NCBI GenBank assembly: GCA_965216945.1
Contig: CBDCGU010000003.1
Span: 558,001-622,000 of the forward strand
Length of the DNA: 64,000 nucleotides
DNA from: DATHZQ01 sp965216945
GTDB taxonomy: Bacteria; Actinomycetota; Acidimicrobiia; Spongiisociales; UBA5794
Reading direction: 5' to 3'
The notes beneath the pieces were generated by a model. The model was given only the letters and a program-made list of their open reading frames with translations, was not told the DNA's origin and did not search any database. Shown here piece after piece: positions 8,920 to 16,585 of the stretch (the stretch's first letter is position 1; every line of letters starts with the position of its first letter). The position numbers and the translations under genes are program-made.

Positions 8920-9930
8920 TCAGGCGCAGACCGGCTGGATGGCGTTGTGAATCCAGCGTCCGCCGAACGACATCTCGACCTCGCCGGCAACGATCCGATC
9001 GCGGGCATCCCACCACAGCTGTGCCCATGCTGCCGGATCCGTCAACGCCGAGGCGGGGTCTGCTGCACTGCGGGCGACGAAGCCCGGAAACACCGACCGC
9101 CCGGTCGCCTGCCCGATCGGCTGGTAGCGCAGATCGAAGCTCCACCGAATGCCGTCTGAGGCGTTCTCGAGGGAGGCATGTTCCGTGAGCTTGTGGAGCA
9201 GCACCATCCCCCCGGCGGGCACCTCGAGGGGAACGACCTGCCGGCCTTCGATCATCGCCTCCGGGATGTAGATCTCGGCCGGAAAGACCCTGCCCGGGCA
9301 GTGCAGGGTCGTGTCGCCCCGGTGGCTTCCAGGTACCGCGACGAGGCACCCGTTGTCGACGGTTGCGGCCGTAATGGCGAGCCACACCGTGAGCATGTCG
9401 GTTGCGTCGCCGTCGGCCTCGATGACCGCGGCGTCTTGATGCCACAACGTCGCCGCAACGTTGGCGTCCGTTGCCGCCGCGGGCAGGTGGCGTCGCGGTG
9501 GTTTGATGCGCGTGTGCTGGACGGGGTTGGAGTAGATCTCGGGGCCGATGATCGACTCCGCCACGTCGAGCAGCCGTTCGTTGGTCAAGAGCCGGAAGAC
9601 CGGCTCCCCGGCGTTCATGGTGGCGTGCTCGCTCAGGTCTTCGAGCAGCGGCAGCGAGATGTCGAGGTGCTCGTAGAGCACGTACATGTCGTCGAGTTGC
9701 CGGAGCGCTTCGATGTAGCGCTCACCAAAGGTCTTCCCCACCAAGGGACGCAGCACGCCGTCTGCCACGAGGCGGGACGCCTCCCGGTCCATGATCGCCG
9801 AGTACTCCGCTTCGATGTCGGCGAGGTCTCGTTGGCCGAGCACGTCCCCGACCACGAGGTATCCCTGCCGGTGGAACTCCTCTACCTGGTCCGGCGTCAG
9901 CCCGCGCTGGTGCTCGCCGTCGGTGGTCAT
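8920..9930 (-). CDS. PhyH-family Fe(II)/2-oxoglutarate dioxygenase
   Basis: 336 residues from the ATG at 9930, which overlaps the upstream TGA (ATGA); the frame extends further but inside the neighbour. Phytanoyl-CoA dioxygenase fold: metal ligands H-x-D in LWHQDAAVIEAD, distal His in TEHASLEN, and the 2-oxoglutarate Arg in RWSFDLRYQP. Enzymes of this family hydroxylate small molecules using O2 and 2-oxoglutarate; substrates range from fatty acyl-CoA to ectoine and phosphonates. Last gene of the RpiR-Rieske operon, so the substrate is probably an intermediate of the same pathway. Confidence 0.85.
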   Translation of the reverse strand: MTTDGEHQRGLTPDQVEEFHRQGYLVVGDVLGQRDLADIEAEYSAIMDREASRLVADGVLRPLVGKTFGERYIEALRQLDDMYVLYEHLDISLPLLEDLSEHATMNAGEPVFRLLTNERLLDVAESIIGPEIYSNPVQHTRIKPPRRHLPAAATDANVAATLWHQDAAVIEADGDATDMLTVWLAITAATVDNGCLVAVPGSHRGDTTLHCPGRVFPAEIYIPEAMIEGRQVVPLEVPAGGMVLLHKLTEHASLENASDGIRWSFDLRYQPIGQATGRSVFPGFVARSAADPASALTDPAAWAQLWWDARDRIVAGEVEMSFGGRWIHNAIQPVCA

Positions 9931-10664
9931 GCCGGGCTCAACCGGTGCCGGGCGATGGCGTCGTAGTGAGGCTTGCACTGCTCGTACATCTCCTGCAGGA
10001 AGGGCACGTCTTCGATGTGCGCCTTGTAGCTCGTCGTCTGGCGATGCAGGCCCCTGCTCGACGACAGCGAGTCGTGCCATGTGCCGCCGTACCACTTCAC
10101 CTCCCGCCGCTCCCCTTCCTCCCAGTCGAGCGCTTCGGGAATGAACTCGATACCCACGGCGTCACAGTACGCCCGGACGATGCCCGGTGCGTCTTCGAGC
10201 AGGTCGTCGGAATCGATGACAGGCGGGATCTGGCCGTACCGTGAGACCACGGCATCGAACATACGGTGGAGATCGGCATACGACGCCTCGTCCATGGTGA
10301 ACTCCTCCCACTGGTTGTACATCGATGCCAGCGCCTTGGCGGGGTCTCTGACAAGAAACGTGTGCTGGAAGTGGTCGAGGAACTCGCCGTCGGCCATGTG
10401 CATGACGTAGTTGGGAAAGTCTTTGGAGAAGACCCGACCGAGGCGGCGGGCTGCGAGCACCTCCTGCCACGTCGTGTCGTACGTGCGGCCGGCATCGATG
10501 GGATTCTCCCCGGGTCGACTCGTACGCCGGTCCTCACCGCGGTAGTACGCCGGACCGAATGGCTCATGGAGACACACGAAGTCACCACGCATTCGCATCA
10601 TCCACTCGAATGCCGTCGAGGTCGAGCGGGGCGTCGCCCACAGCACCAGGATGCGTTCATCCAC
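9927..10664 (-). CDS. PAPS-dependent sulfotransferase-family protein
   Basis: 245 residues, GTG start at 10664 overlapping the upstream stop by 8 bp. The phosphosulfate-binding loop appears as LWATPRSTSTAFEW near the N-terminus, and the 3'-phosphate site as FLVRDPAKALASMY in mid-protein. Family members move sulfate from PAPS to hydroxyl or amino groups of small molecules in the cytoplasm. A sulfotransferase inside a catabolic operon with Rieske and PhyH oxygenases is unusual: it may sulfate a hydroxylated intermediate, or the operon may make a sulfated osmolyte. Acceptor unknown. Confidence 0.78.
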   Translation of the reverse strand: MDERILVLWATPRSTSTAFEWMMRMRGDFVCLHEPFGPAYYRGEDRRTSRPGENPIDAGRTYDTTWQEVLAARRLGRVFSKDFPNYVMHMADGEFLDHFQHTFLVRDPAKALASMYNQWEEFTMDEASYADLHRMFDAVVSRYGQIPPVIDSDDLLEDAPGIVRAYCDAVGIEFIPEALDWEEGERREVKWYGGTWHDSLSSSRGLHRQTTSYKAHIEDVPFLQEMYEQCKPHYDAIARHRLSPA

Positions 10665-11457
10665 GAGTGGAATCCAGCAGCGATCCGAAGCCGGGGGCGG
10701 CCGCCAGGCCCAGTGTGCTCAGCCCGCCCCAGAAGGCGGCGGCGTCGGAGGGGATGACCGGCACGCCGATCTCATCCTCGATGCTCCGGAGCAGCCCGAC
10801 GGTGCGAAACCCGGCCCCGGTTTGCACGACGGCATCCACGTCGGGCGCCTGCCGGTGCATTCCGACGATCGCTTGCCGGACGATGACGTCCGGGTAGTTC
10901 CAGAGGGTTGCCGCCTCGATCGCCAGGGCGTGATCGAGCGACTCCACGATTCCCTGGTCCATGATCGATCCCGAAGCGACGATCTCGAACCCTGCCTCGA
11001 CGAGATACCGGTTGATGCCATCGCGCCAGTCGTCCCGGTAATAGCTGTTGGCCACGGCGATCCGCTCGGCGCCCACATGCCGAAGCCCGTCGACGATGCA
11101 TTGCCCGGCCATGAGAAAGGGCACGCCGATGTCACCGCTGACGGCGGCGATCTTGTGTTCGATCTCCGCCGGCGTGGTGCCGGCGGCGTGCACCCAGTTG
11201 GTACCGACCTGTATCACGACATCGCAGTGCGACTCTGCCAGCGCTCGAGCCGAGTGCTCCATCTCGCCCATCCCCTCGACGCGCTCGGTCAGCTCCCACG
11301 AGTAGCCGTCGAGACTCAATACGCGCTGGATGGCGCCGACGCCCTTGGGAGCGACCTTGATGAATTCCTGAACGGCGTCGTCGAAGTACTTCGGTGTGGT
11401 GACGAACCCCACATGTGCGACGTATCTCGATGAGAGCTGGGCCGGATCAATCCTCAC
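10657..11457 (-). CDS. Asp/Glu racemase-maleate isomerase fold protein lacking the usual cysteines
   Basis: 266 residues, GTG start, overlapping both neighbours. Two pseudo-symmetric halves with DVVIQVGTNWVHAAG and AVVQTGAGFRTVG at the two sites where maleate isomerase and aspartate racemase carry catalytic Cys. Neither Cys is present; the only cysteines lie elsewhere (SHCDVV, MAGQCIV). Family members act on small dicarboxylates or arylmalonates. Without the thiols it may be a decarboxylase, lyase or binding protein with altered chemistry. Context places it with Rieske, sulfotransferase and PhyH enzymes. Confidence 0.7.
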   Translation of the reverse strand: MRIDPAQLSSRYVAHVGFVTTPKYFDDAVQEFIKVAPKGVGAIQRVLSLDGYSWELTERVEGMGEMEHSARALAESHCDVVIQVGTNWVHAAGTTPAEIEHKIAAVSGDIGVPFLMAGQCIVDGLRHVGAERIAVANSYYRDDWRDGINRYLVEAGFEIVASGSIMDQGIVESLDHALAIEAATLWNYPDVIVRQAIVGMHRQAPDVDAVVQTGAGFRTVGLLRSIEDEIGVPVIPSDAAAFWGGLSTLGLAAAPGFGSLLDSTRG

Positions 11458-12556
11458 CGGACATGGCCTCCTCGTACCAGGCCTTGATCGCCGCGATGGT
11501 GTGCTCGCTGTTGACTCCCATGTCGGGGTCGATGATCAGCGGACCGGGCCGGTAGCCGCGGCTCGCCAATCCCCTCTGCACGGAAGCGACGAGGGCGAGA
11601 TCCTCGGCGACCGTCGTGTTGGCGTCCTCCTCCGCCACCGTGCGCACGACAGTGCTGTCGACGCCGTCGAGGCTGAACCACTCACGGAAGAAATGGGTGC
11701 GGTCGACCGCCTGCGGCCGCCAGCAGAAGGTGTTGAGGATCGGTCCGGGATAGACCTGGAACGAGAACAGGGGCCAGAGATAGAACGAGCCGTACTCGGC
11801 GGCGTGGGGGGAGGCGTCGAGATCGATGGTGTAGTACTGCTGTGCGGCGCTCTCGGCATGGTGTCGCAACGCTTTGCCCTGTGGCGTGATCTTGTAGCTG
11901 TCCGGAAGCACGACGCCTTTCGCGAACGAGGGGTGGGCGGTGCGGCAGTGATAGCACTCGTTGTAGTTCTCGACCGTCACCTTCCAATTGGCATCAGCGA
12001 CGAAATCGCGCCGCTCGATCGGTCGCATTCGCTCGATACTCGGCAGGAACTCGTGGAGTGCGTCGCGGACCCCCGGATAGACATCGTCCATGGGATCGGC
12101 GCACTCATCGAGATTGACGAAGACGAACCCGAGCAGCTCCTCGGTGCGCACGTAGGTGAGGCAGATCTCGGTGGGATCGAAACCGGGTCGGCCGTCGGCG
12201 TGAGGAGCCTTGCGCAGGCTCCCATCCAGCCGGTAGCTCCAGGCGTGATAGGGGCACACGATCTGGCGGCGAGAGCCCCGGCCCTCCACGAGCCGGTGGC
12301 CGCGGTGCATGCACACGTTGTAGAACGTGCTGATCTCCCCGTCTTCGCCGCACACCGTGAACAAGGATTCCCCCCCGATGTCGAAGGCAACGAAGTCGCC
12401 GGGCGACTCGACCTGGGAGCGGTGGCAGGCGAATTGCCAGGTCGATCCGAGGACGTGTCGTTGCTCCACCTCGAAGATCTCCGCATCGAGATAGTTGAAG
12501 GGCTCCATGGCCCGTTGCGGTTCCACGTAGCGGGCCCACGGGGCGACACGGGTCAC
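11447..12556 (-). CDS. Rieske non-heme iron oxygenase, quaternary-amine group
   Basis: 369 residues, GTG start forming GTGA with the regulator stop. Rieske centre: C82-x-H84 (VCMHRGHRLV) and C101-x2-H104 (CPYHAW). Mononuclear iron motif ENYNECYHCRTAHP gives H203 and H208, with Glu200 at the bridging position. A bridging Glu rather than Asp is the mark of the quaternary-amine Rieske group (CntA carnitine oxygenase, GbcA glycine betaine demethylase). It probably demethylates or cleaves a trimethylammonium compound using O2 and a reductase. No reductase partner lies nearby. Exact substrate is open. Confidence 0.88.
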   Translation of the reverse strand: MTRVAPWARYVEPQRAMEPFNYLDAEIFEVEQRHVLGSTWQFACHRSQVESPGDFVAFDIGGESLFTVCGEDGEISTFYNVCMHRGHRLVEGRGSRRQIVCPYHAWSYRLDGSLRKAPHADGRPGFDPTEICLTYVRTEELLGFVFVNLDECADPMDDVYPGVRDALHEFLPSIERMRPIERRDFVADANWKVTVENYNECYHCRTAHPSFAKGVVLPDSYKITPQGKALRHHAESAAQQYYTIDLDASPHAAEYGSFYLWPLFSFQVYPGPILNTFCWRPQAVDRTHFFREWFSLDGVDSTVVRTVAEEDANTTVAEDLALVASVQRGLASRGYRPGPLIIDPDMGVNSEHTIAAIKAWYEEAMSGED

Positions 12557-13449
12557 GAGCCGTCCGCCCAGTAGACGCCGAGGTCGTAGCGGCGTTGATG
12601 GAACCGATCGATCGCATCCACCACGCGCCCTGGGGCGTCGGCGACGATGAACGACGCCAGCGTCTCGAGCAAAGCGGCGGCTGCCAGCGTCGAGGGGAAG
12701 AACTGCGGGCCGGCGCTCGGGGTCAGGAACACGTGGTCGGCTTGGAGTGCGATGGGAGCGCCGTGGCTGTCCGTGATGGCGACCACGGTGGCCTGCTGCG
12801 ACCTGGCGACCTGCGTCGCCTCCACGACCTCTGAGCGGTACGGAGCGAACGTCATGGCGATCACGACGTCGTCCGCACCGGCTCGCACGAGCGTGTCCAC
12901 CGGAACGTTGCCCGGGCGAGGCACGGCGACGACGCTGTCGAGCGCCATGGCGACGAGGTAGGCGAAGCTCTGCGCCAGGGGGAAGTTGGCGCCTACCCCG
13001 ACGACGTAGGTGCGCCGCGAGGCGACGATACGATCGGCGACTTCTTTGAGCTCTTCAGCATCGACCCCGGCAAACATCTTCTCGACGTTCTCGAGAGTGG
13101 TTCCGGCGATGTCGGCATACACCGAGCCGAGCCGGCCGCCCGCCGCCACTTCCTGGAGCCAGCTCGCCTTGTCGGTCAGCGTGTCCCTGGTGCGCAGCTG
13201 GTCACGGAACGGCGCACGGAAGTCCTCGAAGCCGGCGAAGCCCACCGACCGCGCCATCCGCATCAACGTGTTGGGCTTCACGCCCGCCGCCGCCGCCAGT
13301 TCCCGCACCGATGCGAGCCCCACGTCCTCGGGATGGTCGAGAACGTAGGCGGCTGCTTTGCGCAGCTGCGGGCTCATGCGGTCCATCTCGCCTGCGAGCC
13401 GCACCAGCAGCCCCCGGACCTCGAGGCTCGGTACGGTCGTTTGGGACAT
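12553..13449 (-). CDS. RpiR/MurR-family transcription regulator
   Basis: 298 residues from the ATG at 13449 with ribosome binding site GGAGGG; the longer upstream frame is excluded. N-terminal helix-turn-helix (ELAAAAGVKPNTLMRMARSVGF, about residues 45-70) and a C-terminal SIS domain (VVGVGANFPLAQSFAYL onward) that in this family binds phosphosugars or other anionic effectors. First gene of the Rieske-racemase-sulfotransferase-PhyH operon. The 14-bp motif directly upstream also occurs at the promoter of the 16.6-kb FAD/GcvT operon, making this protein the likely regulator of both. Confidence 0.88.
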   Translation of the reverse strand: MSQTTVPSLEVRGLLVRLAGEMDRMSPQLRKAAAYVLDHPEDVGLASVRELAAAAGVKPNTLMRMARSVGFAGFEDFRAPFRDQLRTRDTLTDKASWLQEVAAGGRLGSVYADIAGTTLENVEKMFAGVDAEELKEVADRIVASRRTYVVGVGANFPLAQSFAYLVAMALDSVVAVPRPGNVPVDTLVRAGADDVVIAMTFAPYRSEVVEATQVARSQQATVVAITDSHGAPIALQADHVFLTPSAGPQFFPSTLAAAALLETLASFIVADAPGRVVDAIDRFHQRRYDLGVYWADGS

Positions 13450-13460
13450 GCGCTCCCTCC

Positions 13461-13474
13461 GAACGTTTGTACCA
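13461..13474 (+). promoter_or_regulatory. Putative RpiR operator, site 1
   Basis: GAACGTTTGTACCA, 12 bp upstream of the regulator start and next to its ribosome binding site. The identical 14-mer recurs at 16565-16578. A partial GGTAC half-site lies close by at 13482-13486. Confidence 0.6.
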
Positions 13475-13511
13475 GCGTAGCGGTACGGCCCGGTGTGTGC
13501 CTGAGCTGCTC

Positions 13512-16085
13512 TCAGCGGGCGCTCGAACCGAGGAGGTCGACGAATTCGGCGTAGGTGAGCGTGCCGCCCTCCTCGAGCAGCTCGGCCACGGTTCGTTCTC
13601 CGAGCGTCTGCCTCGCCCGCTCCAGGGCCTGCTGGACCTGCATCTGCGACTCGAACCATCGCGCGACCTCGAGCCGGTCGAAGATGGCCTGGCTGGCACC
13701 GAAGATCGTTGCCGCAAACGCATGGTTTCCACGGAGGCTCTCGAACACACCGACGAGGTCGGCGGCGGAGGCCGTGCCCTCTTGGTAGCGGTCGTCGATG
13801 AAGTAGTCGAGGCACTCGCCGACGTGTCCCTCGGCCTCCTCGACGCGTCCCAGCGCCAGGAGTGTCAACGCCAGGTTCCAGTGGCTCCAGGCGATCAGGA
13901 TGTGATACTCGGCTCGTTGGGCCCAGTCGAGAACCTTGCGCCGCAAGGCCGTCGCCTCCTCGATCTCGCCGCGCTGCACCGAGTTGTTGCTCAGGAAGAG
14001 CGACGGCAGGAAATGACTGATCCCCGATCGCTGCGATGCGAAGTAGGCGGCAGCGCTCTCGAGCACACGACGGCTCTCCTCCGCGTCTTCGATCGCGGCC
14101 CCGGCGAACGTCTGCGCCTGAGCCAGCGCACCGGCATCGCCGAGCTCCTCGAACCCTCGCATCGCGCTCTGCATTCGCCGGGCCAAGCTCGGGAAATCAC
14201 CGGATTGGAATGCATAGAAGCCGGCAAACCAATCCATGTACGGTGTGTCGATCACCTGGTCGGCGCGCCGCAGCCAGTCGATCGCCGTCACGCCGATATC
14301 GGCGTTGAACCAGTACACCCAGAAGAGGCAGAGTGCCTGGACCATGTCGGCTCCTCGACCGTGATCGAGGCTCCACCACATCGCGGCGAGCAGGTTGCCG
14401 TGGTCGACGTGAATCTCCTTCTCGGCGTCGCCGCTGAACTCGAAGGCCTGCCTCAACTCCGGCGCCCAGGCGACATAGTGATCGACGAGCCGCTCCATGA
14501 CCAGATCGGTCTCACCGGCAGCCTCCAGCAACTCGACACCGTATTCCCGCAACGGAACGAGCAGCCGGTAGCGAGTGCCTCCAGGCAGATCAGGTACGAC
14601 CCGGACGAGTGAGTTGTCGACGAGGGCCGCCAGATCGTCGAGCAAGGTGGCCGCTTGCTCAGCCGCCACGCCACGGAGCAATCGCAACGTCCCGCCTGAG
14701 GGGAGCCCGGCGAGCCTGCGAAACAGGATCCGCTGTGGCTCGGAGACGTTGCCGAGACTCCAGTCGATCGTGGCGCGTATGGTGCGCTGTCGCTCCGGTC
14801 GCTCCGCTCCGCCGGCACCGATGACGTCGAGCGACTTTGCGAGCATGCCGTCGAGCTCCGCTACCCCGACCACGCGCGTACGCGCCGCGACCAGCTCTAT
14901 GGCGAGCGGGAGACCGTCGATGCGCTTCACGATCGAGCGGACGGCCGCGGCGTCCGGACCGGTAGCCGGGATGTCGACGCCGTGCCCGGCGGCCCGGTCG
15001 TAGAAGAGTTGCGCGGCGGGTGGTGCGGAGCCGTTGCCGCTGGTTGCCAGAAGCGGTTCGACGCGATAGATCGATTCGCCCTCGATACGGAGGGGCGTCC
15101 GGCTCGTCGCCAGCACTCGCAAATCGTCGGCAGCGTTGACGAGATCTCGGATGGTGCCGCGAGCGGGTTGGACGTGCTCGAAATTGTCGACCACCAGCAA
15201 CGTGGGTTCGGCGATCTCGGCCGCCGCCAGCTGCATGAGCGATGCCGCGCCCTCGGCGTGGACCCCGACCGCCGTCGCAAGCGCGGTCGGCACGTCGTCC
15301 GGACGTTCCACCGTCGTGAGATCGGCGAAGAACGCTCCACCCGGCATGGCCTTGGCGATACTCCGAGCCGTCTCGACGGCGAGCCGCGTCTTGCCGATGC
15401 CGCCCGGTCCCAGCAATGTGACGAGGCGATGCCCGTTCGTCGTGAGCATGGATGCGATCTGCTCTCGTTCCTGGTCGCGACCGACGAAGGAGGTGAGATA
15501 GTCGGGGAGTTGCCCGCCGCGGCGCCCGGCCCCGACGAGCGGCGGGAACTCGTCGGACAACCCAGGTGCAGTGAGCTGGTAGATGCGCTCGGGACGGGCG
15601 ACGCCCTTGAGCTCGTGTGTGCCCATGTCGACGAGCTCGGTGCCGAGCGGCAGCTCGTCTCGCACCACGACACAGGTCGCTTGGGAGACAAGCACCTGCC
15701 CGCCGTGGGCGAGACCCTCGATACGGGCGACCTTGTTCACGGAGGGTCCGTGATAGTCGCCGTCGACGGCGTCGAGAACACCCGTATGGACGGCCATGCG
15801 CACCTTGATCTCCCCGAGGAGTTCGGGCCACGATGTGCTGTGCAGCCGGCGCTGCGCCTCCAGCGCGGCATCGACGGCATCGGTGGCGGCCACGAAGACC
15901 GCGAAGAACCCATCGCCTTTGTCCTTGACTACGAGACCGGCGTGACCCTCGATGGCGCTGCGCAGGATGTCGTTGTGCTGGATGAGCGCCTCGGCCATCG
16001 CGCTGCGGTGCTCATCCCACAGCCGGGTACTCCCCTCGATGTCCGAGAAGAGCAGCGTCACAGTCCCAGAAGGCAGCGGTGGCAT
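13512..16085 (-). CDS. Adenylate cyclase-NB-ARC-TPR signalling regulator
   Basis: 857 residues from the ATG at 16085 (an in-frame start at 16109 is possible). Residues 1-170 are a class III nucleotide cyclase domain: LLFSDIEGST with metal Asp15, KDKGDGFF with Asp58, and the NKVARIEGLA segment. A linker leads to an NB-ARC-type ATPase (SFVGRDQE; Walker A GPGGIGKT about 226-233), then TPR-like helices to the C-terminus. Proteins of this design are common in actinobacteria as regulators or sensors. No DNA-binding domain was seen, so output may be cyclic nucleotide. It lies 62 bp upstream of the RpiR gene on the same strand. Confidence 0.85.
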   Translation of the reverse strand: MPPLPSGTVTLLFSDIEGSTRLWDEHRSAMAEALIQHNDILRSAIEGHAGLVVKDKGDGFFAVFVAATDAVDAALEAQRRLHSTSWPELLGEIKVRMAVHTGVLDAVDGDYHGPSVNKVARIEGLAHGGQVLVSQATCVVVRDELPLGTELVDMGTHELKGVARPERIYQLTAPGLSDEFPPLVGAGRRGGQLPDYLTSFVGRDQEREQIASMLTTNGHRLVTLLGPGGIGKTRLAVETARSIAKAMPGGAFFADLTTVERPDDVPTALATAVGVHAEGAASLMQLAAAEIAEPTLLVVDNFEHVQPARGTIRDLVNAADDLRVLATSRTPLRIEGESIYRVEPLLATSGNGSAPPAAQLFYDRAAGHGVDIPATGPDAAAVRSIVKRIDGLPLAIELVAARTRVVGVAELDGMLAKSLDVIGAGGAERPERQRTIRATIDWSLGNVSEPQRILFRRLAGLPSGGTLRLLRGVAAEQAATLLDDLAALVDNSLVRVVPDLPGGTRYRLLVPLREYGVELLEAAGETDLVMERLVDHYVAWAPELRQAFEFSGDAEKEIHVDHGNLLAAMWWSLDHGRGADMVQALCLFWVYWFNADIGVTAIDWLRRADQVIDTPYMDWFAGFYAFQSGDFPSLARRMQSAMRGFEELGDAGALAQAQTFAGAAIEDAEESRRVLESAAAYFASQRSGISHFLPSLFLSNNSVQRGEIEEATALRRKVLDWAQRAEYHILIAWSHWNLALTLLALGRVEEAEGHVGECLDYFIDDRYQEGTASAADLVGVFESLRGNHAFAATIFGASQAIFDRLEVARWFESQMQVQQALERARQTLGERTVAELLEEGGTLTYAEFVDLLGSSAR

Positions 16086-16167
16086 TTGCGCAAGGATGAT
16101 ACGGCGCACGCACTACGCCGACCGCAACGCGCGGTCCGGAGCATAGCCACCAGGTAGAGATCATATT

Positions 16168-16185
16168 GACATAGATCGATATGTC
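16168..16185. promoter_or_regulatory. ArsR/SmtB-like operator
   Basis: GACATA and TATGTC arms around GATCGA form a symmetric site that overlaps a TTGACA-like -35 box (16166-16171). Palindromes of this CATA/TATG type are typical of ArsR-family repressors. It stands just before a fragment of an arsenic-type permease, and no arsR gene is in the window. Confidence 0.5.
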
Positions 16186-16196
16186 TCATCGAGGCT

Positions 16197-16514
16197 GTGC
16201 CTACCGCGTGGCGCACCGATTACCTCGAAGGGGACTCGCCTCTGGCCGTGCCACTGGCGGCGCTGATCGGGATCCCGGCGTACATCAACACCGAGGCGTC
16301 GTTGCCGCTCGTGGCCTCGCTGATGGATGGCGGCATGGGCCCGGGCCCGGCCCTGGCGTTCCTGGTGACCGGTGCCGGTGCCGGTGCCGGTGCGAGCATT
16401 GGCTCGATCACCGGCCTGTTCGTCATCGCTCGCCTCCGCGTAGTCGGTCTCGTCGTCGTCTTGCTGTTCGCCGGGGCCTTGGGGATGGGCTGGATCGGCC
16501 AGGCCATCCTGTAA
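16197..16514 (+). pseudogene. C-terminal remnant of ArsP/YraQ-type (UPF0718) permease
   Basis: A 105-codon frame with GTG start. Its sequence (SPLAVPLAALIGIPAYINTE, then LPLVASLMDGGMGPGPALAFL and two membrane helices) matches only the last third of the roughly 300-residue UPF0718/ArsP permease family, which exports organoarsenicals or related compounds. The N-terminal helices are missing, while an ArsR-like operator is retained directly upstream. The simplest view is an internal deletion that joined the promoter to the gene's 3' end. A functional mini-protein cannot be excluded. Confidence 0.65.
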
Positions 16515-16532
16515 CACAGCCGAGCCTGCGAT

Positions 16533-16546
16533 TGGTACGTCCGTTC
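16533..16546 (-). promoter_or_regulatory. Putative RpiR operator, inverted site
   Basis: TGGTACGTCCGTTC read on the plus strand matches the inverse of the 14-mer at 16565 (TGGTACAAACGTTC) at 11 of 14 positions. It would cover the -35 region of the FAD/GcvT operon, centred 32 bp (about three helical turns) from the second site. Confidence 0.45.
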
Positions 16547-16564
16547 GAGCAACTCGCATGTATA

Positions 16565-16578
16565 GAACGTTTGTACCA
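16565..16578 (+). promoter_or_regulatory. Putative RpiR operator, site 2
   Basis: GAACGTTTGTACCA, identical to the site upstream of the RpiR gene. It overlaps a TATAGA -10-like box (16561-16566) and ends 7 bp before the first possible start codon of the FAD/GcvT gene, a position suited to repression. Confidence 0.6.
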
Positions 16579-16585
16579 AGATGCC

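Noticed and set aside
8838..9188. Plus-strand ORF at the end of the PhyH gene
   Set aside because: Arg-rich antisense shadow overlapping conserved PhyH coding sequence.
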